Source: Kudoa neothunni (taxonomy: Eukaryota; Cnidaria). Taken from it: a DNA stretch of 64,000 nt. Each line of letters begins with the position of its first letter. The first letter of the stretch is position 1. The notes under the pieces were generated by a model, which had not been told where the DNA came from, did not search any database, and worked only from the letters and a program-made list of their open reading frames with translations. The DNA is taken from contig OZ199838.1 in NCBI GenBank assembly GCA_964304625.1, forward strand, positions 12,462,001 through 12,526,000, written 5' to 3'. This document shows positions 1 to 13,600 of the stretch, piece by piece. A program made the position numbers and the translations under genes.

Positions 1-357
1 TCTGCATAGCAAGTATTTTGCGATGTCAGGAATCGTGTTGTTCTGTCGCAATTGAAACAACAGAAAGTGAATGAGCCATGCTTGCTTTCACTTATGAACA
101 ACATCCAAAAAGTTATCGCTTTTGATTCAACGCTTTAACATGGAGACAAAAAATATCCAAATATTTTGGCTGTAATACGTAATCACAAATCACAAATATC
201 ATTTGTATTCATTTGTTTTTAATACAAAATAAACTATGAAAATATCTCTGTTATTTTTGTTAATAAGCGCGAATGCAAATTTTAAAACGTGTATTTTCTT
301 CATTTGGGTTTAATTTTACGTTTGGGGTTCTGCGATTCAAAAAAGGTTGAAAACCAC
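1..357 (-). mobile_element. hAT element terminus, cut by window start
   Basis: Reading the minus strand from 357 gives CAGTGGTTTTCAACC followed by a run of T and then CGCAGAACCCC. This is the usual start of hAT (Charlie-like) elements. The terminus falls inside the 3' part of an older hAT transposase reading frame, whose reading simply runs into it, so it looks like a younger insertion. The other end would lie left of position 1. No coding capacity is visible in this piece. Confidence 0.5.
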
Positions 358-1030
358 TGCACTACAGGGTTCAAAACATGGTTGAATTTCAGTAAAGATC
401 TGCACAAGCTTTCTTGGTGTATAATGCAATGAAATGACAAAATTTTGCGTAATAGGAAATCTTCATTGATTTTATCAACCATCAGCTTTATTAACCCAGA
501 GTGTTTTCTCACAAGTGAAGGCGCTCCACCAGTAGTGACACTGGTGAGTTTGTCCAAGCTTAAACCAGAACTGTTCCAACTATTCATAACGCTATCAAAA
601 AAATCTTGTCCAGTTGTGGTATTCTTCAAGGATTCGAGTGATAAGAGCTCCTCGGTAATTTTGAAATTATGGACAATTCCTTTTACAAAAATTAGTAATT
701 GAGCGGTATCGGTAGCATCTGCACTTCCGACCAAAGTAATAGAATAATACTCAAGGTTGGCAATTTTTTCGAACAACATTTCTGGTACATTTTGAGAAAT
801 ATTTTCAATTCTTCCTGTGACAAATTGTATCCAAAATTGGAATGTTTGGTTTGATAATGGCGTTTCAAGTTGTATTCCTTGTACACAGTGATTGTATCAC
901 TGCAAATCAAACATACAGATACAGCCTTATTATTGATGCTGGTAAAAAAGCACTTTTCAGTCCACTCGTGATTGAAACTTCGACATTCGTCTTCAATTTT
1001 TCTTTTTTTACATTGACTGAAACTAGCCAT
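300..1030 (-). pseudogene. GTF2IRD2/ZBED5-type hAT transposase, broken
   Basis: The frame starting at 1030 carries an N-terminal zinc-finger region of the kind found in hAT-derived GTF2IRD2 proteins: a WTEKCFFT motif, then VCLIC and, about 20 residues on, LKRHYQTKH. A frame change near 700-780 moves to a second frame holding part of the RNase H-fold region (TTTGQDFFDSV, then VTTGGAPS in place of the usual TDGAPS, then an H-C-I-I-H-Q-E-S-L motif). The family is about 500-600 residues long; here only the first half survives and it ends in the hAT terminus at 357. The frameshift and truncation make this a relic. The family call rests on remembered motif order, not on a search. Confidence 0.75.
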
Positions 1031-1090
1031 CTCAACAAACTTTGTATACTAGAGAAAGTTTCGGCAAAAGTAAAAAAGGGGTAACCGCTG

Positions 1091-4000
1091 TTTATAGTGT
1101 CGTATTTTGGCATATTTTTCACCTTTTTTGAGAGCGATATGTTTTGTTAGTTTATTATATTTAATTTTGGTAAACAAATTTATTCCCGTGTATATAAAAT
1201 CCGAAGTAATTTGAATAGAAAAATGCTCGTCGATCAGTAGATCCATGAATGCCGGTTAAACGAAGTCAACATTACGTATTAAAGATTGGTAGAAAATAAT
1301 TTTTAGCAAGCTTATTATCTCACAATTAATTAGCTTCTGAGGACAAATAAGGTGTGATTTTTTAATTTTTATGACTGATGTTATCTATCAGATAGTTGAG
1401 ATCATTTTTAATATATGTAGTCCTTTTTACAGTGATCCCTTTATAGGTCAAACGTAAAAGTTAATATTTAGAAGTTACATTATGATGTGAAACGATTTTT
1501 ATTGAAATTATTTCTTATTTTGTAAACTATATTCTCTCTTAGAACGATTCTTTGTAATAATATTAGAATTTTAATACTTAATTCACTTAGGCACGACGTT
1601 TGTGATGAATTATTTTAAACTTATTTAATACAATGTACATTAAAGTTCTTGAAACTAAAATAAGAATTTAAATTATGAGAGTTAAGAATATAAATTTAAA
1701 TTGATTAGAAATAAAATAATTTTTGGCGACTGGTGTTGGAGCCTCTCATGGGCCGTAGTTTTCCCACCCCTATGCTGTATTTTCCAATAAAACAAAAAAT
1801 ATTGTTCTGAAAAACAATTACTAATAATTAGATCGAATGAAACGTTATGATATTTAATATATTGAATATTCCTTCCAGCCCAATTAGTTTAGTAAGTGAT
1901 ATTCCTTTTAAAATATTTAGTTTTAATGTTTCTTGAATAACGAGTGAGATAGTGATTCCAAAAAATTATGTTTGTTAATTCAAAGCTTTTCAATGTGATT
2001 AAAAATCCTTCTAGGCATCTTTAAGCTAAAATCTTGACGTTCAATTAATTCTTTCGTGCTCAATGTTCATCTAAAATTTAAACGAACAAGAGAAAAAAAT
2101 TACACCTCCATGTTGCTTTATTTTTAATAGTTTCTCAAAAATAGTTAGAAAATGGTAGTTATTTTCATTTATTTAACAATAAATTGAAAATTAATTTTAT
2201 TGAATTCTAACACCATAATACACGTTCAAACATTTAAATTACGTCATTTTAAAAAAAGTTACGTATGTTTATGCAAAATTTTTATTTGTTTCATGAAACG
2301 ATTTGGTGGAAATGTGACATTTTATAGTTTAAAAATACTCATATATATTAGAAAAGTCGTGGAATTTATTTAAAAGAGTTATACAAGGATTATTGTGATG
2401 TATTATCTAGTAAATCATAATTGTCATTATATATAATTATGTAAAATATTCATTTAAAAGAAAAAAATGTACTAAAACTCAACCTGTTGTATCTATTTTA
2501 AAATGTTTTAACTTTAAATATTTTTAGTTACAAATTATTTTGGAAAGTGAGAAGTTGACCAAAAATTTGTGGGCATGCACAAAATATTAGATCGTTGTTA
2601 ACGAATTCATTATATTAAGCCATTGTTTACAAATCTATTAAAAAATAAATTTACAATGTATTTTAAGACAACGTGAAAATTTTAAGTGGTTATGGTGCAT
2701 ACGGGTATGATTTTTATCTAATTTTCATTTTTCCAATAACTTGATAATTCTTGACAACAATTTTTGGCGAATTTTACCTTTTTATATGATTATAAATAAT
2801 CATTTTTAAATTATATATTATCTTAATACTGAAAACAAAAAATTTGGGCAAGGACGGATTAAGGGATAGATTGAATGAAATTATAATCGTAATCAATTTT
2901 ATCAAGATTCCTAATTGAATTTTGCTTATTTTTTTAAACTAAATTGTGAATAATCGATTAGATAATTATTCTATCGAATATACAAAGACTAATTGATCAT
3001 ATGTGTGTCTGCAAGCACACTCTTATACCGGGACTTTTATGTATTTGTCTTGGTAAGTACACTTTCAAAGTTCTATTGATTAATTTTTCTAAGATCTGTC
3101 ATGTATATATTTCACGACAATTAATTTGTATGGTCATTACATTTACTTATTGAGAAGAAAGCGCCCAACGCGTACATGTTCTTTTGTAATATCGTATGAC
3201 GTTAATATAAAAGGCGAATGTTATTGGCGCGATAAATTTTAATCCTAAACGATATGTATGTATGCTCAATGACAATTTTTAACTCCAGCATATCTTATTC
3301 ACAAACTATATCCAGACTTAATTCTTTAAACCTTGTTATATTTTATTTTATCTGGCCCACCGCCTTGTTCTTAGGGGTCAGAAATAATTAATATATAGTC
3401 AAAACTAGTTTTTTACAAGGTCCAACCCCTGGCGCAACTTGTTAGGTTGTAAAGTGGGGCTTGTTAGGTCTTCTTCATGTACACTGTAGGCATTGCAGCG
3501 TCATATTAATAGGATTTACATTTATGCGGTAGTGTAACGTGGGATATTAACCCACTAAACATCCTCATTTTGGAGTAACTACCACCCCTAAACATACCAT
3601 GGACTAACCTAGAATCAGTCTTGGAAAGCCGCCTGAATGCGGGCGTCGGCTCTACGGAAACTCTCTACTGGGTTTTATTTCGTTCCTATACCCCGGCGTT
3701 TATGAGCGCCCGCGAATTCTCTAACCCTTCCGTCAGACTCCTCTCCCAGCTGCAAGCGAGAAAGGCCACGATAAATTGTAGATCCTTGCAATTACTATAC
3801 TACAGCCTTCCTACTTAATTTTGGATTAGGAACGCTCGGACTAGACTTCGAACTCGCAACCTCAAGGTAACATGCGATCTAGAACTAACACCACTATGTC
3901 GTATGTCCAGGCTTAGTCAAAGCTAGTGGCACCCGGATATCATTAACCATGCAAATAGCTCCTTTTTATTATAAATCATTGTCGATTTCTTGTAATTAGT

Positions 4001-4600
4001 ATAGTAACTGTAATACTGTCGATCAGTATCATCTCATTTCAACCGTTTTGTATTTATATTCGCGTCACACGATGATTTGACTATGACCACCCTAATAGCG
4101 GGAATCCCAGCATTCATCAGGAATTTGGCTTATTCCGATTTTTATTGGGAATTCGGGGTTTCGCATTAAAGCTTTTAAAACTGAACAAATTAAAATTCAA
4201 ATGATCACAATATTCGAAGGTCGCATAACGATATATCTCGTTAATTAAAGCATTTAAAAGCGCAATTAAACGTGAAAAATTTCAAAATTCTTCACACTAT
4301 GATATTGTCATGCTTTTTGCAAAAAATAATCAACCCTAGGATGAAATAAACGTATCGTGCGCGCGCAGCAAACGTATAAAATGATTTTTATAATTTATTT
4401 TAATTATTTTTCAAATAATAACTCCAAACATAGGCTAACATAATTTTAAATAATAGTAATGCCCATTTACCTGCCCAATTATAGTAAATATTAAATTCTA
4501 TACCACGTGCACTGGTTTCCGATTTCTCCAAACTCATTGTGTGCATAGTATGCAGGATTTGATTGACGCCAAATTAAGTTATCTGTATTGTTTAAAATTT
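1091..4600. other. gene-free AT-rich stretch
   Basis: No reading frame with recognisable protein motifs occurs on either strand. The base composition is strongly AT. The only structured items are a tRNA-like SINE near 3.83-3.93 kb and a small GC-richer island around 3.4-3.8 kb. A 65-residue open frame at 3621-3818 lies in that island and has no family features, so I do not call it a gene. Confidence 0.6.
3828..3925 (-). repeat. tRNA-derived SINE, degenerate
   Basis: On the minus strand there is an A-box-like TAGTGGTGTTAG and, about 30 nt later, a B-box-like GAGTTCGAAGTC followed by TAGTCCGAGCG. This is the internal RNA polymerase III promoter layout of tRNA-derived SINEs. The segment after the B box resembles the element near 38.55 kb (GGGTTCGACCC then TAGTCCGC). 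The fold is not a proper tRNA, so a functional tRNA gene is unlikely. Confidence 0.4.
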
Positions 4601-4625
4601 TTTACTCCGCAGTTTTAATTTTAAA

Positions 4626-7600
4626 GTCACAACTACATTAGATATGAAACAACGGGTGTTTTGATTAAGCCGTTGGTGAGTTACCCGAAATTCCAAGTAT
4701 TTACTTTGATTGATGATCTTGTACTAACATTTTTATAACATAAAAAGTTGAGCCGAGATGAAAAATACATCGTTACTGTATATGAAGATAAAATTCAGAT
4801 GATTGATCATTCTACAGGCAGATTGTTCCAATCATTTAACGATGTGGATGAGGTTTAAATTATTCTTGTTCCATTAATCTAATTGTTTTTTATTAGAATA
4901 TAAATGAGAATAAATCCAAAAACAAAGATGATGATGATGATCAAATTTACGATAGAGATAACATAAACAATTTTGTCATGGGCAATAACAAAAACCTCCT
5001 TGTAACCGTGTCCTTAGACCAGCTGATTCTAAAACAATGGGATCTCACTCATTTCAAATGTGTTCAAACATGGAAAGTAATCATTTAAGTTGCGAAATTC
5101 TCTCGAAACTACGTTCTTCTATAGTCGTCACATAAACGCCTAATATCTGCAATGGCTATCGATGGTACAGACACTCTCCTAGCGACGGGTTCTTCTGATA
5201 AGACTATAAAAGTATGGGATTTGAACAAACGATTCTATACACACAATCTTAAAACTGTGATTGGATTGGTGAACTTACTCAAATTCCATTCCGCTCCCGA
5301 TCACATTTGGTTGGTGTCTTGTCATGATGATTGCAATATTAGAGTTTGGGACCTTCATGCTCGCAGTTGTATTGTTCAGTTTGAATCACATACCAGTCCT
5401 ATTAGTTCCTTGGATTTCTTGAATGATGGATTAACCATGATTTCGTTTGGTAAAGACAGTCTCATAAATCTGTGGAATATTGACCAGTTGACCAACAACA
5501 AAATCATCAAATACACTGATGAGATAGAATATGGTCAGTTGGTTCCACCGACCGTGCTTAAAGCTCTCAATTTCGACGTCACCAAATTGTGTGTGATAGT
5601 TTGCAATAGCAAGGGTGAAATTGAAATTGTTCAACTGGATCCAATGGAAGTAAAATTACGGATGGCAGTCGGTTCAGCTACTTGTGCAGTGAAATTCTGC
5701 CAATGGTTGCACAGCGCTGAATGTACATGTGTTGTTGTTACGAGTGATTTGGATTTTTTGACCATCAATCTGTTTACAAAATCAATCGTGAATCAGGTAA
5801 TTATTTATCATATATATTTTGGTTTGATGAATCATATTATTGACAGTTCTGTGGCAACCTCAACGAAGTTATCGATGTAAAATATCTGCCAAACAGCAGA
5901 TTAGCTTTGGCTACCACTGTTGAAAATATAAAAATTTACGATATGAGTGATCCAAATGAGATCGCATGTGAACAATTGCTATATGGACATCATGGTGAGT
6001 GTTCTTTTGGTTCTTCTATTAATCACCATTATAGGAACTGTTATGAGTCTTGATTGCACAGAAGATGGATGTTATTTTGTTTCAGCCTCAAAAGTATTCC
6101 CACTAATAGAATCGAACAGAAATCATTTAATTGTTTCAGGATAACAGCGTGCGAGTTTGGAAAAAAGATTTTAACAATTCCAACTATGAGCTCTGTGCTG
6201 TGGGTACTAGTCATATGCATGCAGTTAATTGTGTTGCTATTTCAAAGTCAAAGTATTTTGGTTGATTGAATGTAATGTGGGTTAATTTGTTGCTTAGAGA
6301 AAGTTCCTATTTTATTGTCACTGGTAGCGAGGATACCACCGTTAAAAAATGGTTATTTTCTTCGATTACCAACCAACAAATTTCACCTGAATGGACTAGC
6401 CATGTTCATCAAAAGGTATCATTATACTTTTAAACTTGTTAAGTAAAGAAGTAAACTGAGATCTGTTTGGACCTCATTTTTCTCTTTTTTTTACACGATT
6501 AAAGTCATTACTTGTATTTAAAAACGATAAATCGAGTTGATAAAAAATTAGATTTAAATAGCCCTTACACATTCATCCAATTTTTTATTTTTTAGACATG
6601 TAGTAATGATAATATTAGCATTTATGAAATCAAAATCTCATAATTATTTTATTTGAATGGATTGAATTTGGATAAAATTAAGATTATTCTGTGGTCGTCT
6701 TGTACATATTCCTTCGATGGTTTTCTCCGATATTTTTATATAAATGTGAAGAAATATATTTGTAAAATGGTGTTTCTTGTTTAAGCGATATTTAACTATG
6801 TTTTGATTAAAAAATTGATTTTTAACATAATAGCTTTGAGTTATGTGAATATCTAGCATTTTAAAGTAACTCACTTAATTACTAGTGTCTGAAAAATTTA
6901 ATGTGAGTACAAAATCATTTTGATTCAAGATTTAATATTTTTTGCAAAAATATATAAAGAAATGTGAATTAAGCGTTTTTGGGGCCTGATTTCGGCGATA
7001 TTCGAGGTTGCATAATGCATGAAATTTTTACCTTGGTTATTTTAAATGTTGTAAAATTTATTTTTAATTTTAGACAAATAAATTTAGTGAATTTTCTATT
7101 AATTATATTTTTTGAGGTTTTAAGAGTGATTTCCGTAATACATTATTATTAAAAATTAATCCTCAGAAATATCGTCGTTTTGGCTGAATTCTTAAATTAA
7201 TTAAAATTTTGTGGTAGACGAAAATTAAGCGTTTGAATAAATGAAGTAGTTGTGCTACTTTGTATTGATCACTTAGTTGTATAAAATATTCGTTTAAAGC
7301 TTGATATAATTGATTTATTTTTTAAATTATGTAATAAAAGTTTAATTTATCGGATACACAAAAATAATCTCAACCAGTTGTATACATTTTTTGTGATATT
7401 TGAGGAATTGGATTATAAATGAGTGAATAGTTGTTAATTTTATTACACATTTTATTCATGTGTTAAGGGGTCGCGAAAATGCTTGACTTTGTTTGGTAAA
7501 ATTCAAATAATTATATTAACTCAAAAAAAAATTGAGTTCCAAGTGAGTCCGATTTTTACTCCTTGGGATATTCGTTTTCTGTCGTAAAAAATTAATAAAT

Positions 7601-9097
7601 ATGAACATGATGATGTTGTTTATCATATCTATCATTAATATCATCATGATTTTCGAGATATTTATTTGTTGAATAGGGCATCAATTGTTGTGCTATATCT
7701 CCCAACAACAAAATAATTGCTACTGGATCTCATGATAAGCTAATCATCGTATTTGTTGATTATTAAACCAATTAAATTATATTATATTCCATTTAAGCTG
7801 TGGAATACAAAAGGTAAGCAACATGGTCAGTTGGGCGGTCATCGTCGACCTGTGAACGCAATAGCCTTTTCTAACAAAGACCAAATTTTGGTGTCAGGCT
7901 CAACTGACGGCAGCATCATGATTTGGTCCGTTTCTGGACCGTATACCTGCCTAAAAGTATGATTTAATTTTGGATTTTTTGTCCTTGTCTACCTCCAATA
8001 ATAGACACTAGAAGGGCATATGTGTAGCGTTACTGCTATTAAGCTTTTTAATGGTGATACTCAAATTATCTCGAGGTATTTGTGACAGCAACCGATATTC
8101 AAATGTCTTACTTGGGATCCCATTTTAGCTCTTCAGATGGCCTACTAAAAATATGGTCCATAGAAAGTTACAAATGTCTCAATACACTTGATGGTCATGA
8201 TGACAAAGTATTCTCGTGAATTTTGGCATGTTTAACGTTGACCTTAAAACACATTAGTTATGGTGTTTTGACAGTAACGAGAAAACTAAATCAATTGTTA
8301 GTGCTGATGCAAGTGGTATTGTTGTACATTGGGAGGTAGCTACTTTAATATTAATTAAGTTGTCTTTATTTTCTGGGGCGGCCTCGTCCCGTTAATTAAT
8401 AGGACAAAACGTTGGAAAAGTATGAAGAGAAACAACAACAAAAAATTCAACTCATTGAAAAGTATATTCAAATTCGTTTGGTCGACAAATTAATTTTATT
8501 TTCAGTGAACAAACTCTTCAGAACCTAATCAAAGAAGGAAATCACACAGATGCAATCATTTATGCTATCCAACTGAACAAATCGCGCCAAGTGTACCATC
8601 TTTTTGAAAGTGTGTACTGTCAAAATGATGATCTAAACAATTTTAACCGAGTTCATTCTTGTAGAAGTGATTTGCCCCTGTGAGAGTGCCAAAATGTCAG
8701 TTAAAGCTGTAAAAAATGTTCTAAAACAATTCGATATTGATCAGATAAGTAATTTAAAGTATACTATACTTTTGAATAATTCTAACACTTGAATTCAGCA
8801 TTCTTAGCCAAAATGGTCAACGAATGGAATACCCATTCAAAATACTTTGTTGTCGCTCAAATAAGTAATTTTTGGAATAGTTATTATAGACTTTACAGGA
8901 GTTTATATTTAGTTATTAAATCACTTATTGAAGTCACATCGTTAGACACTCTTCAAAATATTCTAAACTTGGATTCTCTTATCAGTTATACAGGTAAACT
9001 TCTAACAGCTTCATGATCTTCATTAATTCCCTTTTCTCTCATTTTAGAACGTCATCTCAGTCGCATCAACAAAGAACATGAAGTATTTGTTTTGTAA
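4626..9097 (+). CDS. TBL3: UTP13/TBL3, U3 snoRNP WD40 protein
   Basis: This is a subunit of the UTPB module of the small-subunit processome, which acts in the nucleolus in 18S pre-rRNA processing. I read 18 exons in frame from 4748, joined by GT-AG introns: 4748-4852, 4897-5076, 5125-5796, 5847-5994, 6035-6093, 6140-6252, 6298-6415, 7677-7748, 7798-7956, 8005-8075, 8129-8215, 8275-8335, 8403-8461, 8506-8609, 8665-8748, 8799-8864, 8913-8993 and 9048-9097. They give 762 residues; human TBL3 has 808. WD motifs include GSSDKTIKVWD, SCHDDCNIRVWD, SASKDNSVRVWK, GSHDKLIILWN, SGSTDGSIMIWS and SSSDGLLKIWS. The C-terminal Utp13 domain is diagnostic, with VNEWNTHS and SYTERHLSRI matching VTWNTNSR and PYTERHFQRL. 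An upstream coding exon ends at 4675 (encodes TNYIRYETTG), but its first ATG is unresolved. The intron 6416-7676 (1261 nt) is exceptional; the others are about 40-70 nt. Confidence 0.95.
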
Positions 9098-9268
9098 ACA
9101 TATTTGGATCAAGCTTTTTCTAGGGATCGTATCTTTACGAATTAGCATATGCTGATCAACATAGCCTTTACTATCGAAATCGTTTATGATTACGAAAATT
9201 AACTTGCGTTTTTGCTATAAAATGTTTATTGTAAATTAGATTTATTGAATTTTTGGGCAATTAATCCT

Positions 9269-9269
9269 G

Positions 9270-9301
<32 letters not shown>
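9269..9301. repeat. compound (CT)n-(TA)n microsatellite
   Basis: About seven CT units run directly into about ten TA units. It lies 170 bases after the UTP13 stop codon, in its 3' flank. Confidence 0.95.
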
Positions 9302-9452
9302 AAGGAAGACTGTCGGAATGTTTGTGTGGCAGGGTGGCACAACGTTCAATAAAATTTGTCCGTGTCCGACTCTAGATGATCCATATAGAAACAGCTGAGC
9401 ATGCACAGTGTCTTTAAAAAACCTCCGTACATTTAATTTGATTCAACAACTA

Positions 9453-9923
9453 TTATAATGATTTAATGGAGTTATAATCTCCGAGAAAAACTAACCTCTC
9501 AAAATGACATGGCTTTAAGCGATGGCGGATATTTTGAAACGTTAATCCAGCCCTTATGGCATGTCTTTTACAACCCGTAGAACTCACTGGGATAGAATAA
9601 ATTGACTTTGCGAGATGTTTGAGGTTAGGATGACTAGATGAGCCCAATAAATTATAGGATCAGAATATATTTTGGAAAAATATTTGTTTAGATAATTTCA
9701 TATTTATTCTCTATACGTGTGATGTTCGACGATAGCAAAAAAGTATCAATAATAGCCGTGAGTCTTCTTTTTGACGAAGGTTAGGTTGACTTAGAATGGA
9801 ATCAGAGAAGGTATTATTAACTTGTGCATTTAAATTTTTAGTTTGGGGAAAATCTAAAATTGCGTAAAATAAATGTATAACTGCATTTTTAATTTCATCA
9901 TTATGTGTAATCCACTTTAACAT
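9453..9923 (-). pseudogene. hAT transposase C-terminal fragment
   Basis: The minus-strand frame 9647-9453 carries a hAT dimerisation domain: LAKSIYSIPVSSTGCKRH, then AGLTFQNIRHRLKP and ERLVFL, equivalent to the usual L-A-x-x-x-L-S-I-P-A-S/T-S, R-x-R-L and L-x-F-L pattern. A second frame at 9923-9711, upstream on the same strand, could be the preceding helical region. The two are out of frame and there is no N-terminal half, so this is a relic. Sequence up to about 10.3 kb may be more of the same element, but I could not read it. Confidence 0.65.
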
Positions 9924-10622
9924 TCAAACTTTTTATAATTAGGATGAAAGACAGGTGCAATCACATGTGCCATTTTTAATTTAGAAACGAATTTGCGCTA
10001 TAAACCTTCTAAAAATTTTAATGAGAATTTATTTACTTCGATCGGTCAAGAATGTGCTCAATAAATCATTTCAATACACCTTGACATAGCCATCCTTCCA
10101 TCTTTTGCTTCATACACATCAATATTTTGAAAAAGTGATTCATGTTCCACTCACAGATAGAATATTTCTTATACTCCAAGCCGATCTGCAGTTCGTGAAG
10201 AATGGTAATCATTTACTATAAAACCTGCAGCCGTCTCTTTCAACTGGTTCTTGTAGTCTGCTATGTTTAACTTTAGGCCTCGTAACCTGTTCAACACTCA
10301 ACTATCCGTTTAAAATTGGACATTTATGAAATTTTGAATTATTTATAACAATTAAGAGTTCTTCAAAATTTTTAAGCGCCAAAATTTGATAGCATGTGCA
10401 AATATAGTGTGAGATTTTTAAATGCAGTCGTTCTATTTAATGAGTGAGATGTTTTCCCAGAGATGGAGATCGATAGCATTTGTGTTCTCAGCTAACCCAA
10501 TATTCCTTTCAGCAAGAAACTTCTGTAAATTTTTTAAAATTTCATGCTTTTCAATTTTTATCTAAATAATCGGTACACTCACGGCCGACATTGTTTCCGT
10601 GTGTCCTAATGTCCGCTCCGAC
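9924..10622. other. gene-free spacer between hAT copies
   Basis: No gene is readable. Part of the minus strand near 10.1-10.3 kb keeps short open stretches that could be the decayed N-terminal half of the hAT fragment at 9.45-9.92 kb, but no motif confirms this. Confidence 0.4.
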
Positions 10623-13600
10623 CAGGGTTGCCAGAATTGATACGTTCGTACCAAAATGGTACTTTTTCACCTTCAAGACATGATTTTTAATTCCGTCGAC
10701 GATATTCAATGTCCGGCTAGGTATTCTTAATGAATGCAAAGTAGCATTAGTGGCTTATTTCAAAATTTATACCTTGTACGTTTGTTTATTGTTATTTCAG
10801 CGTATAGGTTTTATATTATACGAAGATATGCAAAATATGTCGCTATTGAATTCGATGTTATTTTAAATATCCAATCTATCCCATTAATGTTTTGGCTCAT
10901 ACAGAAAATAAAACAAACAATTAAATTTCAACATATTATCCTTTAAGGAAATTTTTTAAACCTAAGCTTATTTTTTTCTTCACATATATGTTAAATGAGT
11001 TTCTGACCACGAGAATGTTATCAATTTTTTGTTTTAAATGGAACGTTATTTGATTTTATGGCCAAATCAGTTCCATGTAATTCCTATGTATATTTAACCT
11101 TATATGCGGGAAATTAGCTCGTTTATTTCACGAAATTAATTTTTCTGCCTACAAATTTTATACTTTAGAGTTGTAAAATGTTTTTTAAACGAAAAAAATC
11201 TGGCTTGAAAGAGTTGTCAAATTTAATTATCGTTAAAAAAATTCCTTAAAATGTTATGTTTATACATTTCTAACCAGGGGAATTGTTAATAAATTAAATT
11301 TTTTAAAATTAAAGCTATCACTAACACCTGAAAATATTTAAATTACATGAAAACGAAGTTGAAGAGGAAAACAATATCCGGAATGCGATAAGGACAAAAT
11401 TTTATACACAAACACTTATTATAACGTACAAATTCATTCATAATAGCGCGCGTTTTAGTAATTCACTGCAAAGTTTTTGCATTCAACAAGTTGAATTAAT
11501 TTCTGTAACATTTGTGTTATACATAATGTAATATTTTTTTGGGTTAGTAACTCTTGACAGTCTTTAATCAAAACGATAGCGATTGCGAAAGCAATATAAG
11601 TAACACGCCAAAAAAGAAAATATATTAAGGTTACAAACGCAAGGAAAGAAGAGAATGGTTGGAAGATCAAAGGTTTATCCAGTGGATTGATATGAGCATG
11701 GATACCAAGTAGAAAGTGTTCTTCACAGTGTGTAAATGTGAAGTTTCAGGGAGTATTTCACAAATCGAAAGACATGCAGCAACCGAAAAGCATTTAAAAA
11801 ATATGAGACAATACACAAACAATGTGAGAATAGATAGTTATATAGAATTAAACAATTCCGTTGTATATTCTTTAAAAATAGCTAAAGCAGAATTGAAATT
11901 ACGTGCCATTGTTGCGGAACACAATTATCGCTGTCAATCTTGGATCATTTTCCCGATTTAGTTGCCAAATGTTTGTGAAGATTCTGCTATTCGCAAAGAT
12001 ATTAAATATGCTCGAACGAAAGGCAAATGTGTTTTTCGTAATGGTTTTGGGAATTATTACTTAAAAAACTTAATTTCAAAATTACAAACAACCAAATTTT
12101 CATTAATAATAGATGAAACCACTGATATATTCACAACCAAACAACTAGTTTTAGTAGCTCGATATTACGATGACGACGTTAAAAACACAATGGACAATTA
12201 CTTGGTCATGCTGGAGATAACGAATTGTACTGGCAACAGAATTTTTGAATCATTGATAAATTTTTTTAAAACTAATAATATCTCCATTCACAATCTTATC
12301 GGATTTGCCAATAACAGTGCAAATGTTATGATGGGTAACAAAAGTGGTGTCCAGAGTTTACCGAAACAAATTATTCCTTCGCTTTACGTGCAAGGTTGCG
12401 TTTGTCATCGAAAATTTTGTATGTGCTTCTAAAGCTTGTCATCAACTTCCAAACGAGTTGGAAGATTTAGCTAGAAGTATTTACACATACGTTTCGAATA
12501 GCCCAAAACGTTTGAGTGAATACATGGAATTTCAAAAGATAATGGATATTTGTCCTAGGAAGATATTTCGCCCTTGTAGCATAAGATGGTTGTCACTTGA
12601 ACAAGTCGTCGCTAGAATACTCGATCGATGGAATGCACTTAAAATGTTTTTCGCTACTGCAGTATCAGGAAATGGTTTTGAATCAGAAAAATTAATAAAT
12701 CATATGTATTTTGAATTCTTAAACTTTATTCTCCCGATATCGAACAAACTTAATCTTGAATTCTAATCAGAAATCTCTCGAATACACAAGCTAAAAAATT
12801 CAATTTGTGTTACAGTAAAAGTCATTCTCAGCTTATTTATGAAAAGAGAAATCATTAAAGATATGGATATTTAGAATATTAATAACCCTTCAAATTATCT
12901 TCCATTAAATAGCGTTTGTCGTGGATCCAAAGTAACTTGCATCTATACAATGAATTCTTCCATAATAAATTTACAAGAATATCTCCAATATAAAATAAAT
13001 ACATTTAACTTCTATATTGCCTTAAAAAATGAAACATTTGATCGATTTCTTTACAATAATTCATTTAATGAACTTGAACTGTTTGGAGCATTGGATCCAA
13101 GTAACGTAAATGAAGGTAAGCCCGAGTCTATCATACCTCTTGCAGCAAGATTCCCCAATCTTATATCGGATGAAGACTGCACCATTGTGGATATTGAATG
13201 GAGACAATTAATTTTCGAAGACTCAAATCTCTTTTCGATAAGTGACCCCGAACAATTTTGGTACGATGTATCAGAAAAAAGAATTGGCGATGTTCCTAAA
13301 TATCCATTAATTTCAAAACTAATGATGAGCTTGCTTTCATTACCTCATTTTTCTGCTTATGCCAAAAGAACATTTTCCCAATTCAACATAATCAAAATGA
13401 AAAACAGATCATTATTGAAGACCGAAACATTAAACAGCTTGATTTATTCGAAAAGTTTATTTTGTAATACGGATTGTACAAAATGGAATCCAGCTGAAAC
13501 TTTAATAACAGCGTTCATAGAGAGAAACCTTAATGAAAATAACTGTAATGACATAATTTCATTTTAGATAGATTAAAAAACATTTTAAATAACTACGTTT

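Noticed and set aside
3621-3818. 65-residue plus-strand open frame in a GC-richer patch
   Set aside because: No motif, no exon partners and adjacent to a SINE-like repeat; probably repeat sequence.
5431-5634. minus-strand open frame of 67 residues
   Set aside because: It is antisense to a confident UTP13 exon and has no features of its own.
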